Assembly (NCBI RefSeq): GCF_042477335.2
Contig: NC_091263.1
Location: 17,209,501-17,273,500, forward strand
From: Ovis canadensis
Lineage: Eukaryota > Chordata > Mammalia > Artiodactyla > Bovidae
Reading direction: 5' to 3'
Length of the DNA: 64,000 bases
In this document: positions 22,768-32,330 of the stretch, piece by piece
Layout: each line of letters begins with the position of its first letter
Numbering within the stretch: position 1 is the first letter of the stretch
Position numbers and translations under genes: made by a program
Notes under the pieces: generated by a model
Databases searched by the model: none
What the model saw: the letters and a program-made list of their open reading frames with translations, nothing else
What the model was told of the DNA's origin: nothing

Positions 22768-24250
22768 TCTACTCACCTAGAGCCAGACATCCTGGGATGT
22801 GAAGTCAAGTGGGCCTTAAAAAGCATCAGTACAAACAAAACTAGGGGAGGTGATGGAATTCTAGCTGAGCTATTTCAAATCCTAAAGATGATGCTGTGAA
22901 AGTGCTGCACTCAATATGCCAACAAGTTTGGAAAACTCAGCAGTGGCCACAGGACTGGAAAAGGTCAGTTTTCATTCCAATCCCAAAGAAAGGCAAAGCC
23001 CAAGAATGTCCAAACTACCACACAACTGCACTCATTTCACATGCCAGCAAAGTAACACTCAAAACCCTTCAAGTTACGCTTCAAAAGGAAGTGAACCGAG
23101 AACTTCCAGATGTACAAGCTGGATTTAGAAAAGGCAGAGGAACCAGAGATCATATTGCCAATATCTGCTGGATCATAGGAAAAGCTAAAGAATTCCAGTA
23201 AAACATCTACTTCTGTTTCATTGACTGTGTAGACCACAACAAACTGTGGAAAATTCTCAAAGAGATGGGAATACCACCTTAACCACCTCCCGTGAAACCT
23301 GTATGCAGATCAAGAAGCAACAGTTAGAACTGGACATGGAACAACGGACTGGTTCCAAATTGGGATGGAAGTAGACAAAGCTGTATATTATCACCCTGCT
23401 TATTAAATTTATATGCAGAGTACATCATAAGAAACGCTGGGCTGGATGAATCACAAGCTGGAATCCAGATTGCCAGGAGAAATAGCAATAACCTCAGATA
23501 TGCAGATGACACCACCCTTATGGCAGAAAGTGAAGAGGAACTAAAGAGCCTCTTGATGAAAGTGAAAGAGGAGAGTGAAAAAGTTGGCTTAAAACTCAGC
23601 ATTCAAAAAATGAAGATAATGGCATCCAGTCACATCACTGCATGGCAAATAGAGGGGAAAACAGTGGAAACAGTGACAGACTTTATTTTTGGGGGGCTCC
23701 AAAATCACTGTGGATGGTGACTGCAGTGATGAAATTAAAAGATGCTTGCTCCTTGGAAGAAAAGGTATAAAAACCTAGAGGGCATATTAAAAAGCAGAGA
23801 CATCGCTTGGTTGACAAAGGTCTGTATGGTCAAAGCTATGATTTTTCCAGTAGTCATGTATGGATGTGAGAGCTGGACAATAAAAAAGGCTTGAGAATTG
23901 ATATCTTCGAACCGTGGTATTAGAAAAGACTCTTGGATAGCAAGGAGATCAAACCAGTCAATTCAAAGGAAATCAACCTGAATATTCACTGAAAGGACTT
24001 TTGCTGAAACTGAAGCTCCAGTACCTTGGCCACCTCATGCGACGAGCCAACACACTGGAAAAGACTCTGATGCTGGGAAAGACTGAAGGCAGGAGAAGGG
24101 GACAACAGAGTATGAGATGGTTGGATGGCATCACTGATTCAATGCACATGAGTTTGAACGAGTTTCAGGAGATGGTGAAGGTCAGGGAAGCCTGGCATGC
24201 TGCAGTCCATGGGGTCACAAAGAGCTGGACACGGCTGAGCAACTGAACAC
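22768..24250 (+). mobile_element. BovB LINE fragment, RT to 3' end
   Basis: Translated pieces: THLEPDILGCEVKWALKSI, WPQDWKRSVFIPIPKKG, FRKGRGTRDHIANICW and the RYADDTTLMAESEEELKS block, then KAWHAAVHGVTKSW-like DNA at the end. It has lost about 18 bases in the KAFD region (around 23225) and has many stops; the endonuclease is absent. Confidence 0.93.
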
Positions 24251-24371
24251 CAACAGTGACAAGTAACCATCAGGGAAACCGGGGCAACGTGCAGTCCTCT
24301 GGGCAGAGACCGGCGCGCGACAGCTTGTCGAGGCTCCAGGCGAGTAACGTGGGGTTCAGGGAAGAGCTAGA

Positions 24372-24525
24372 ATGTTGTCATGGGCTTAATAGTGTATCCC
24401 CAATTCACATGTTGAAGTCCTGACCCCCAGGACCTCAGAATGTGACTTTATTTGGAGATAGGGTCTTTTAAAAGGTAATTAAGTTAAAGGAAGTTCTGGT
24501 CTTCTGATAAGAAAAGGAAACGTGG

Positions 24526-24556
<31 letters not shown>

Positions 24557-24745
24557 GAGAAGACCGTGTGGAGAGACTGGGGAAGACAGCATCAAGACGC
24601 TTGGACGAGCAGCCTGGAAGACCTGCTGAAACATGGGACGCTGATCCTGCACTTCTTGCTTCCAGTTGTAAGAATACAAGTGTCTGTGGTTTAAGCCACC
24701 CCGCATGTGGTACTTTGTAATGGCAACCCTAGCAAACAAGCACAG
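24372..24745 (+). mobile_element. MLT1-type (ERVL-MaLR) LTR
   Basis: Follows the MLT1 order: CACATGTTGAAGTCCTGACC, TGACTTTATTTGGAGATAGG, GGTAATTAAGTTAAAGG, CTTGCTTCCAGTTGTAAGAA, GTTTAAGCCACCCC and TACTTTGTAATGGCAACCCTAGC. A (CA)n run has grown inside it. No internal retroviral genes. Confidence 0.7.
24526..24553. repeat. (AC)14 microsatellite in the MLT1 LTR
   Basis: Uninterrupted AC dinucleotides. Confidence 0.95.
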
Positions 24746-24964
24746 ATGTCATCCTGGACTTCAGGCCATTTAAATCACAGAAGGCACAGCCATGAGCACC
24801 GGGGGCTAAATCACAGTTCAGAAAGCAGGCAGGGCTTCTAGCCAAGAAGTGGTTCCAAAGTCCATCTACTGGTAGGGGTGGGGCTGTTAATATTCCTCTG
24901 AATTTAATTGTTGTTGGTACAAAGACTGGGCAGAGCAGAGCCACAGGTGGATTAAAGGTACAGT

Positions 24965-25644
24965 CTTTCATGGAAACAACCTAAATGTCCATCAGCAGAT
25001 GAATGGAAAAAGAAGTGGTACGTATACACAGTGGAATATCACTCAGCCATTCAAAACAAACAATGCCATTTGCAGCCACATGGATGGACCAAGAGATAGA
25101 TTATCATATTAAGCGAAGCAAGTCAGAATGTCACACGATATCACTAATATGTGGAGTCTAAAATACGACACAAACAAACATATCTACAAAACAGAACAGA
25201 CTCACAGAAAGAACAGACTTGTGGTTGCCAAGAGGGAGAGGGTTGGGGGAGGAATAGAGTGAGAGGCTGGGGTTAGCAAATTAGAACTATTATACATAGG
25301 GCGGATACACAGCAAGGTCCTGCTGTATCCGTCCATGGGATTCTCCGGGCAAGCATACTGGAGTAGGTTGCCATTCCCTTCTCCAGGCGATCTTCCCGCC
25401 CCAGGGATTGAACCTGGGTCTACTGCTTTGCAGGAAGATTCTTTACCATTTGAGCCACCAGGTAAGCCATTATATAGCACAGGAAACTATATTCAATATC
25501 CTATGATAAATCATAATGGAAATGAATATAAATAAAGAAAATATGCATATATATGTATAACTGAATCACTTCACTGTACAGCAGAAATCAACACCACATT
25601 GTAAATCAACTATACTTCAATAAAAAGTAAATCACACACACAAA
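24965..25644 (+). mobile_element. L1 3' end with 11-base target-site duplication
   Basis: Starts at the end of ORF2 (GGAAACAACCTAAATGTCCA), passes GCAGCCACATGGATGGACCA and CTGTACAGCAGAAATCAACA, and ends ACTATACTTCAATAAAAAG plus an A-rich tail. AAAGGTACAGT occurs at 24954-24964 and 25645-25655. A Bov-tA piece sits inside. Confidence 0.88.
25329..25468 (-). mobile_element. Bov-tA SINE fragment nested in L1, antisense
   Basis: GTCCATGGGATTCTCCGGGC to TGAGCCACCAGGTAAGCC; splits the L1 sequence between CCTGCTGTAT and TATAGCACAGG. Its Bov-A end is truncated and I see no clear duplication. Confidence 0.82.
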
Positions 25645-25655
25645 AAAGGTACAGT

Positions 25656-25845
25656 ATTTAATTTCAATGCTAGGCAGAGGTAGAAGCAAGCTGGGACTGA
25701 CTAAGCATTTCAGTTTCAAAAAATAATGGGTTATCAACTCTGAGCAAAAAGGAATGCTAGATCCAGTGAGAACTGACTTGACAAACAAAATATTTCTTTA
25801 CATTTGCACATTCTTTGGATACTAGACCAAAAAACAAGCATATGG
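25656..25845. other. Short unique stretch
   Basis: Nothing recognised. Confidence 0.35.
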
Positions 25846-26128
25846 GGGCTTCCCTGGTGGTCCAGTGGTTAAGGATCTGCCTGCCAACACAGGGGACGCG
25901 GGTTCGATCCCTGGAACGTGGAGGACTCCATATACTGTGGGGCAACCAAGCCCCGGTACCACAACCCCTGAGCCCGCCCACCACAGAGCCTGTGCTCTGC
26001 AACAAGAGAAGCCACGCGATGAGAAGGCCCTGCACAACCAAGAGAGCAGTCCCCACTCGCTGCAACTAGAGAGAGCTTGCGTAGCAAAAAAGACTCAGCA
26101 CAGCCAAGAAAAACCCCAAAACCCCAAA
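25846..26128 (+). mobile_element. CHR-type SINE (long form)
   Basis: GGGGCTTCCCTGGTGGTCCA, then GTTAAGGATCTGCC and CGGGTTCGATCCCTGGAACG (intact-looking B box), CHR body, A/C-rich tail. Confidence 0.82.
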
Positions 26129-26547
26129 TAAATATATGCATAGCATACCTACACACGCATTCCGTCTACATACTACACATCTCACATGCTCTGTCGTGGG
26201 TCAGCCTGTCTTTGCTCCCTGGGGTCCTCCATCTTCCTCCTAACTTCCTCTCTGTCTCAGTACTGCTCCCTAAAAATGAGGGTCAAGGGCAGATCACTTG
26301 AAGCATAAATCATCATGATTGTCTCACTGGTCCGTACACACCTAGAAATCCTTCTTGACTCCTTTGTGTTAAATACAATGGGAAGTCTAGATCCTCCCTT
26401 TATAATTACTCTGACTCACCCTTTCTTGGTACATTTCACATATTCCAGTTTCAGTTATCATCTGATTCTGTCTCAACAGTTGCAATAGCCTCCTGACTCT
26501 TCTGCTCATCTCTTGGCTCTCTAAATCTGTCCTACAGAAAATCTTTG
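26129..26547. other. Unique intergenic stretch
   Basis: No gene or repeat recognised; its right end is the target site of the retrocopy. Confidence 0.4.
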
Positions 26548-26562
26548 AAAAACATTACTTTT

Positions 26563-26688
26563 TGGAGAAGGAAATGGCAACCCACTCCAGTGTTCTTGCC
26601 TGGAGAATCCCAGGGACGGGGGAGCCTGGTGGGCTGCCATCTCTGGGGTCGCACAGAGTCGGACACGACTGAACTGACTTAGCAGCAT
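26563..26688 (+). mobile_element. Bov-A monomer at the 5' end of the retrocopy
   Basis: GGAGAAGGAAATGGCAACCC to GACTGAACTGACTTAGCAGC: the second monomer of a Bov-A2, complete to its 3' end and without a long AGC tail. It lies inside the target-site duplication of the retrocopy, so it arrived with it or was in its template. Confidence 0.85.
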
Positions 26689-26898
26689 AGAAATGAGCAT
26701 TGTGTAGAGTATATTTAAGTATGGTCTATTTAAAATCTAACAAAAAATTGTGTTATTTTGAACAAAAATCCATTTTAATATGCTCATAAGACCATGGTGA
26801 CTAAAACAAGTTTATATTTTTTGTTAAAATGTTAGCAAGTATGTGAAGTGATCTTTAAATTCTAAACACCTTTCAAAAAATCTAAAAAGTGAACTGCT

Positions 26899-26902
<4 letters not shown>

Positions 26903-26935
<33 letters not shown>
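26903..26935. repeat. (TA)n microsatellite
   Basis: About sixteen TA dinucleotides inside the retrocopy. Confidence 0.95.
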
Positions 26936-26938
<3 letters not shown>

Positions 26939-28085
26939 GACAAAGCATTCTAAATGAGCTCAGTATCAAAGGAAAAACGTTGGTTTGGAATATACACATT
27001 GAAAATAGATGTTTCAAAAAATCCATATGTTAAGCCAAAAAATATTTTTTCCTGAACCTTTTCTGAGGGCCAACAATTTCCAGGCATTGTGTATAATCTA
27101 TTGGCTTTGGTCCTGTGGACTGGTTGCATGTATTTTACAATGGACTGAATGAAGTTGTACTTCATTTCTAGAGAAAAATACTCAGGTTTTCAATTGAGAT
27201 AATGTCTTAACTTGACTGAGAATGGTATTGTACCTCTGGCACAGATGTGTGGAGTTCCTAAAGGCATTTGGCTATCCAAAGGCAGCATATCTTATCTCTG
27301 GTTTTCTTCTTAAATATAATCAGAAATGAGGTCTCTATCTACTTCTGAAGAAATGTCATTAGTGATCAGATCAAATTGGCTGACTAAAAAGCATCCTTCT
27401 CTTCCTTCTACCCGCACTGCATGTTAGAATTTCAGTGAGTTATAGTGGCCTGTGATGTTTCAGTAGTCTTTGATGCTCATGAGTTATACTGTCTTTAATT
27501 GATAGGGAACAGATTTCTCACCTAGTTGGGTACAGCATAACCAGGATTGTAATGTTATCTCATTACAATTTACAGTAATACTTTTCTATAATGGCAACAA
27601 GTCATAGTTCTAAAGACTGAATGTGATAGTCTTGCAGAAAATGGATGAATACCTCTGTTCAATAGAGGAAATATGCACTGCTCTCTCTTTTTTTTTAAGT
27701 CAAAGGAAATACCAAAGTTATACTTTAAAGGCTAGAGTTTTGTAAGATCTTGGGTCCATTTGTGGCTATATAAGACCACAGTCTATTTGACTTGTTTCCC
27801 AAGCACACTCTAGTAATTTCGTCTCTTTATGCATCTTGTGAATAGTAAACATAATTTTAATTCTATATTTTCAGTAGAAATTTTACTTGAAATTAAAGCT
27901 TTTGTTATGTTTTTAACCTATAGGATAAGATTCTACTATTGTATATGAATTTCAACAAGTGAAAAAGTCAAATCATGTACATATGGAAATATTTGCACAT
28001 ATTTTTTATGAAAAATAATGTTACCTTTTAAACTACTCTGATGTGTCCCTTCTGAACGAAACTATTAAATATAATAAAAATGCTA

Positions 28086-28117
<32 letters not shown>

Positions 28118-28127
28118 ACATTACTTT

Positions 28128-28940
28128 GACCACAATGCCATTTTCTATTGTACTTGTTAGCCTTCAGCTGCTTATAGCAACACATTCAGCACCCCTCAGA
28201 CTAATGCTTAAGACTTTAGGAACCTGTTTTTTTTTTCCCCAGTCTTATTTATAACCATCCTTGCTTCCCCACATTCACTGAGGTGGTTTCAGGCATCGCC
28301 CACCCCCATGCCCACAGTGTGGTCATGAGCATCCCTGCGCTTCTGCTCCTGCGTGTCTCTCCCTTCCCCCTCTTTCCCATGTCCCACTGTCCTTTAAGAA
28401 CATCTCGAAACCCAGAGGTGTCTGCTCCTTCTCTTAGCATGACAAGCCTTCTTCTCTGCTTACCTGTGCTACCCATCTTTCAAAGTCAACCTAAATTTAT
28501 CCTCATCTTTGACATCTTTCCTAACCACCCCGACACTCAGTCCTTGGTGACAGCAACCGTGAGGCCGTTAGGGTCTGATGTCTGAACCCCAATGATCACT
28601 GGGGATGACAGCTGCAGCTCATTCCCAGGACGATGGGCCCTCCTCCCTCTTTTACTCCTGGGGCAGTGAGCCTGCCAGCCCCAAATTGTGTGTTCATAGT
28701 GTGATCGCTTACAAAATTTTTTCTGTTTTGAATTGCCAATTGCATTTCTATGATTTAACTGAAAAAAAAAAAAGACTTCTCTTTCCCAGGCAGATTGTAA
28801 AGACTTTGTCCCCAAACGACCTAGTTTCATTTGAGGGAGGAGATGGAATATACTGTCTGGTACCAGGCAGTGAGGTGCTGTTCTTGCCAGTACTTCTCAC
28901 AGTGTAATGGTCCAGCTGCCTGTCTGTTTTTTTAAAAAGT
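28128..28940. other. Unique intergenic stretch, perhaps with old L2-like DNA
   Basis: No gene. 28340-28540 (TGTCTCTCCCTTCCCCC, TCATCTTTGACATCTTTCCT) is C/T-rich and vaguely L2-like. Short A run at 28762-28773. Confidence 0.3.
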
Positions 28941-29142
28941 CACTCACAGTCGTGTCCAACTCTTTGTGACTCCATGGACTGTAGCCCACCAGGCTTCACC
29001 GTCCATGGGATTTTCCAGGCAAGAATACTGGAGTGGGTTGCCATTTCCTTCTCCAGGATATCTTCCCGACCCAGGTATTGAACCTGAGTCTCCCGCATTG
29101 TAGGCAGACACTTTACCATCTGAGCCACCAGGGAAGTCCTAC
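28941..29142 (-). mobile_element. Bov-tA SINE, antisense
   Basis: CACAGTCGTGTCCAACTCTT to ATCTGAGCCACCAGGGAAGT on the + strand. Confidence 0.88.
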
Positions 29143-29582
29143 AAGCCTTATATTGTCCAGCTTTAAGACCTAAGAAAGAGCCTGGAGTTGGCAACAGAGA
29201 CTTCAATGGTTTAATGGACAGGGGGATCTTACACGTCTGCAAAAGGGCCCTGGACCAATGTCCTACTGTCGACAGTGGGCAGGATGTGGTGGCAGTCTTC
29301 GCTCCCCAGAGACAGGGGGATATTGTCAGTTCTAGAAATAATGGATGTCAAGCTGGCTCTTGGTTACCATGGAAACTAGCAGAAGGGCATGCCCCTCACC
29401 ATTCCCTGGATTAGAACAATTACAAGCTGGGGCAGGAGCGAGTACATAGGAAAGTCAGAGTAGCTACAGGTGAAGCTGGTTCTGGTTGGGCAGGGGATGT
29501 ACAGAGCAAGAGAACAGTCATTTTTTGTGGCCTGACCATACACTGTTTTATGGGGCACACAAAACCCATGACTTTACAGGTA
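29143..29582. other. Unique intergenic stretch
   Basis: Nothing recognised. Confidence 0.4.
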
Positions 29583-29591
29583 TTCTTGCTT

Positions 29592-30200
29592 CAGTTCAGT
29601 TTAGTTCAGTCACTCAGTTGTGTCCGACTCTTTGCGAACCCATGAACTGCAGCACCCCAGGCCTCCCTGTCCATCACCAACTCCCGGAGTTCACTCAAAC
29701 TCATGTCCATTGAGTCCGTGATGCCATCCAGCCATCTCATCCTCTGTCGTCCCCTTCTCCTCGTGCCCCCAATCCCTCCCAGCATCAGAGTCTTTTATGA
29801 GTCAGCTCTTCGCATGAGGTGGCCAAAGTACTGGAGTTTCAGCTTCAGCATCAGTCCTGCCAATGAACACCCAGGACTGATCTCCTTTAGAATGGACTGG
29901 TTGGATCTCCTTGCAGTCCAAGGGACTCTCAAGAGTCTTCTCCAACACAGTTCAAAAGCATCAATTCTTCGGCGATCAGCCTTCTTCACAGTCCAACTCT
30001 CACATCCACACATGACCACTGGAAAAACCATAGCCTTGACTAGATGGACCTTTGTTGGCAAAGTATAACATCTCTGCTTTTCAATATGCTATCTAGGTTG
30101 GTCATAACTTTCCTTCCAAGGAGTAAGCGTCTTTTAATGTCATGGCTGCAATCACCATCTGTAGTGATTTTGGAGCCCCCCAAAATAAAGTTTGACACTG
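29592..30200 (-). mobile_element. BovB LINE 3' fragment, antisense, with 9-base target-site duplication
   Basis: Minus-strand pieces VHLVKAMVFPVVMCGCESW and [17 protein letters not shown]; flanked by TTCTTGCTT (29583-29591 and 30201-30209). 5'-truncated, frame broken by small deletions. Confidence 0.93.
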
Positions 30201-30209
30201 TTCTTGCTT

Positions 30210-31612
30210 AGGATAAGGCTAAAGTAGGGAGTGTCCATTTAAGGTATTTTTCAAATTCAGTTTATTTAAATAAAAAATTAATAATGGTTCAAGTGATAGT
30301 TATGGCAAAAACTATGGCAGTGGTACACGAATGACTGAAAGAGTGTTAGATGGTATATTTATTTCTCACAACAACTTTGCAAATTAGAAACAAAAGTCCG
30401 GAGAAACGTTGGGACTTAGCCAACCTAGAAAGCGAATAGGTCATGAAACAGGATTCGGGTGACAGTACCTACACGTCTCTGACTAATGCTCTCCAAGGTT
30501 CCCCCTTTACCAGAATGCTTTTCTTTTTTTATATATAAGGAATTTTTCGTTCAACTACTGACGTGTGTGACTGACTCATATTTTTTCTACCCCACCTCAT
30601 CTCCTCAAAAATATTTACTTCCTAAATTAAATCCTTCCCCTCTAGAATGAATTTGGTGTGTTTTAAAACACACTTAGAAAACATACAGGGAACAGGGCCC
30701 GATTTCCTGCCTGGCTGAGTGAAACAGTAATTCTCCAGCTTGGCACCTCACCCTGCAGCTGTGATAAGGACCGTTATGCCCAAATAGGCCCTTAAACGGA
30801 AGACCTGCTGAGCTGAGACCCACTTTCCCAGCCCTGTTCCACCGCGTCAGCTTCTCTGCCAACTGACCAGGCGGAAGCAGCAGCAGGGGAGGAGGGCCTG
30901 CAGGTAGGTGGGGAGGGAATCGTTTTTTTTTTTTGAAAGCCTTAAATCCCTCACAGGGAAGCAGCAGCTGCTCCTTGTTTTTCCAACATCTGTCCCATCT
31001 GTCCCCCTCCGCACCTTCGGGGGCTTGAGCTAGTTACACGCAAGCATAAGAAGGGGGCCTTTCTGAAGGCTGCTTGGTGAATGGGTATGGGCATCATTGC
31101 TACCGCGAAAGTTTCTACTGGGAAGGGGGCAATTGGGGTTCTTGAGGACGGTGGCTATCACCTTCCTTCATTTTTCTCACACACTTAACAGCTTCAATCG
31201 ACAGAGTGGGGATTTGTAGCATCATCCAGGGGTATCATTTCACAGGACAGAAGTGTCCCTTGCGCCCATTTCCTACTTGTAACCTCCAGGAGAGGCACAG
31301 GCTTCCGATGGGGGCGGGACGGGAGAAAGATGCTGCATATAGCACAAAGTTGCTGCACCGCCTGGAAGAACTGCTCGCCGCATTTAGCAGCGCACTGCTC
31401 TCACCGGCTTCTTCACCAACACTGTGCTTTTTCAGAATTAGAGATTTCATTTTTATCCAGTTATTTCCCCCTAGTATTCAGAACCAAGGCTAGAACCTGG
31501 CAGGCCTGACACAGACACTTCTGAAGGAACGAACGTTAACGAAGTGCAAACAAAGGAGCAGGCTGGCTTCTCAGGTTCGAAGGCAGGAGAGAGGAGAGAG
31601 GCTTGGGATTGA
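30210..31612. other. Upstream flank of CMC1
   Basis: About 1.4 kb before the CpG island. A diverged MIR lies at about 30340-30470 (CTCACAACAACTTTGCAAAT). Rest is unique; T run at 30924-30935. No gene recognised. Confidence 0.45.
30340..30470 (+). mobile_element. MIR SINE, diverged
   Basis: TTTATTTCTCACAACAACTT, then GGGACTTAGCCAACC and AACAGGATTCGGG follow the MIR order. Confidence 0.5.
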
Positions 31613-31774
31613 ATGGAGTCGTCAGGGCTGTGGATCCCCGCCCGCAACCTCACGGACGCAGGCGGGCAGCCGGCGCACAAGCTCGCGCCCGGTCCAGGCG
31701 GCCACGCCCGCTCCCGGGGCTTCCCTCGGGCGAGTCCCTCCGCTCGGGTCACGCGGCTGGGGACGGGTCGGGAG

Positions 31775-31785
31775 TGCGCAGGCGC
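31775..31785 (+). promoter_or_regulatory. NRF1-like site upstream of CMC1
   Basis: TGCGCAGGCGC matches the palindromic NRF1 consensus (YGCGCAYGCGCR) at all but the central Y. NRF1 drives many nuclear genes of mitochondrial proteins, which fits CMC1. Occupancy is not shown by sequence. Confidence 0.55.
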
Positions 31786-31794
31786 GGCGGGCGG

Positions 31795-31815
31795 CGGAAG
31801 TCGCGGCCGGGAAGT
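31795..31815 (+). promoter_or_regulatory. Two ETS/GABP(NRF2)-like sites upstream of CMC1
   Basis: CGGAAGT at 31795-31801 and CCGGGAAGT at 31807-31815 each carry the GGAA core in the CpG-island ETS context. They are about 12 bases apart and directly downstream of the NRF1-like site. Paired ETS sites are the binding arrangement favoured by GABP heterotetramers. Confidence 0.55.
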
Positions 31816-31881
31816 AAGAGGCGTCGCAGCCGCCGCGCTTTGCGCCGGGCGCCGCGCTCCTCCTCTCGCCCCCGTGGGCCG

Positions 31882-31912
31882 CCCCGCCCCGCCTCCCCTG
31901 CGGCCCCGCCCC
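31882..31912. promoter_or_regulatory. Two GC boxes (Sp1/KLF-like)
   Basis: CCCCGCCCC occurs at 31882-31890 and 31904-31912, close upstream of the CMC1 ATG, as in TATA-less housekeeping promoters. Confidence 0.5.
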
Positions 31913-31960
31913 ACCCACTCTCGCGGGCGGCCGCGCGGCTGCCGCCTCCCGCGCGTGGAC

Positions 31961-31979
31961 ATGGCGCTCGACCCCGCAG
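31961..31979 (+). CDS. CMC1: CMC1 exon 1, coding part (first 6 codons plus 1 base)
   Basis: The sequence reads M-A-L-D-P-A and then one G that is completed by exon 2, followed at once by a consensus donor GTAAGG (31980-31985). Joined to exon 2 it gives the amino terminus of CMC1 (MALDPAEQHLRHVEKD), which I recognise from the mammalian protein. CMC1 is a small twin CX9C protein of the mitochondrial intermembrane space; it binds newly made COX1 together with COA3 and COX14 early in cytochrome c oxidase assembly, and the yeast homologue affects copper delivery to the enzyme. The ATG has a good Kozak context (G at -3, G at +4), lies in a CpG island and is 50-80 bases downstream of two GC boxes. 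The frame is also open upstream to an ATG at 31613, but the protein family starts at this methionine, so I chose it. The transcript start is not visible from sequence alone. Confidence 0.95.
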
Positions 31980-32330
31980 GTAAGGCGCGGGAGGCGGGGG
32001 CGCGGAGCCGGGGGGCGTGCAGGGGGCGGGGCGGGCTGGGAGGCGCGATGCCGAGGCCGCCCCGCCCTCCCGCGTCCCGGCCCGCGGGCGCCCGGCGCCG
32101 GGGCGGGGGCGGCGGTCCGACGGGGCGTGCGGGCGAGCGGCTTCCTAGCGCCTGCCGCCTCGCCGCCTTTCTCTTTGGGCCCTTGGGGTCGCAGGCTCCT
32201 TTAAGTAGCTGCGGTCCGACTTGAACGCACTGACCGGGGCGGGGGTCGTTCCGCTGGAAAGTGTCCCCAGAGAGCCGGTCGCTCCCCGTGACTTCGCGGT
32301 ACCCGGCGCGAGGATGCTCGCTGCACGGCG

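Larger units (their letters stand above)
26562..28113 (+). pseudogene. Retroposed mRNA 3' end (5'-truncated processed retrocopy, parent unknown)
   Basis: A 1.55-kb insert is bracketed by a 14-base direct repeat AAAAACATTACTTT (26548-26561 and 28114-28127), the size and A-rich start of an L1-type target-site duplication. Its right end is an A-rich tail (28091-28118, with AAAC runs) placed 12 bases after AATAAA (28073-28078); a second signal ATTAAA is at 28064-28069. The interior, 26690-28090, has no long open frame and looks like a 3' UTR. I do not recognise the parent gene. The first 126 bases (26563-26688) are a Bov-A monomer in the same orientation. It lies 3.8 kb upstream of CMC1, same strand, with no sign of function. 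Confidence 0.7.
31620..32330 (+). promoter_or_regulatory. CMC1: CpG island / TATA-less promoter of CMC1
   Basis: This is the densest CpG stretch of the window, in an otherwise AT-rich, repeat-rich region, and it brackets exon 1 of CMC1. There is no TATA box near the start codon. Two CCCCGCCCC GC boxes (31882-31890 and 31904-31912) lie 49-79 bases before the ATG; NRF1-like and ETS-like sites lie about 145-186 bases before it. By this layout transcription probably starts between about 31830 and 31955 with a short 5' UTR. That start range is an inference. Confidence 0.85.

Noticed and set aside
22221..22899. Overlapping 150-165-codon frames on both strands
   Set aside because: They span a Bov-tA SINE and the start of BovB; composition and context show read-through of repeats.
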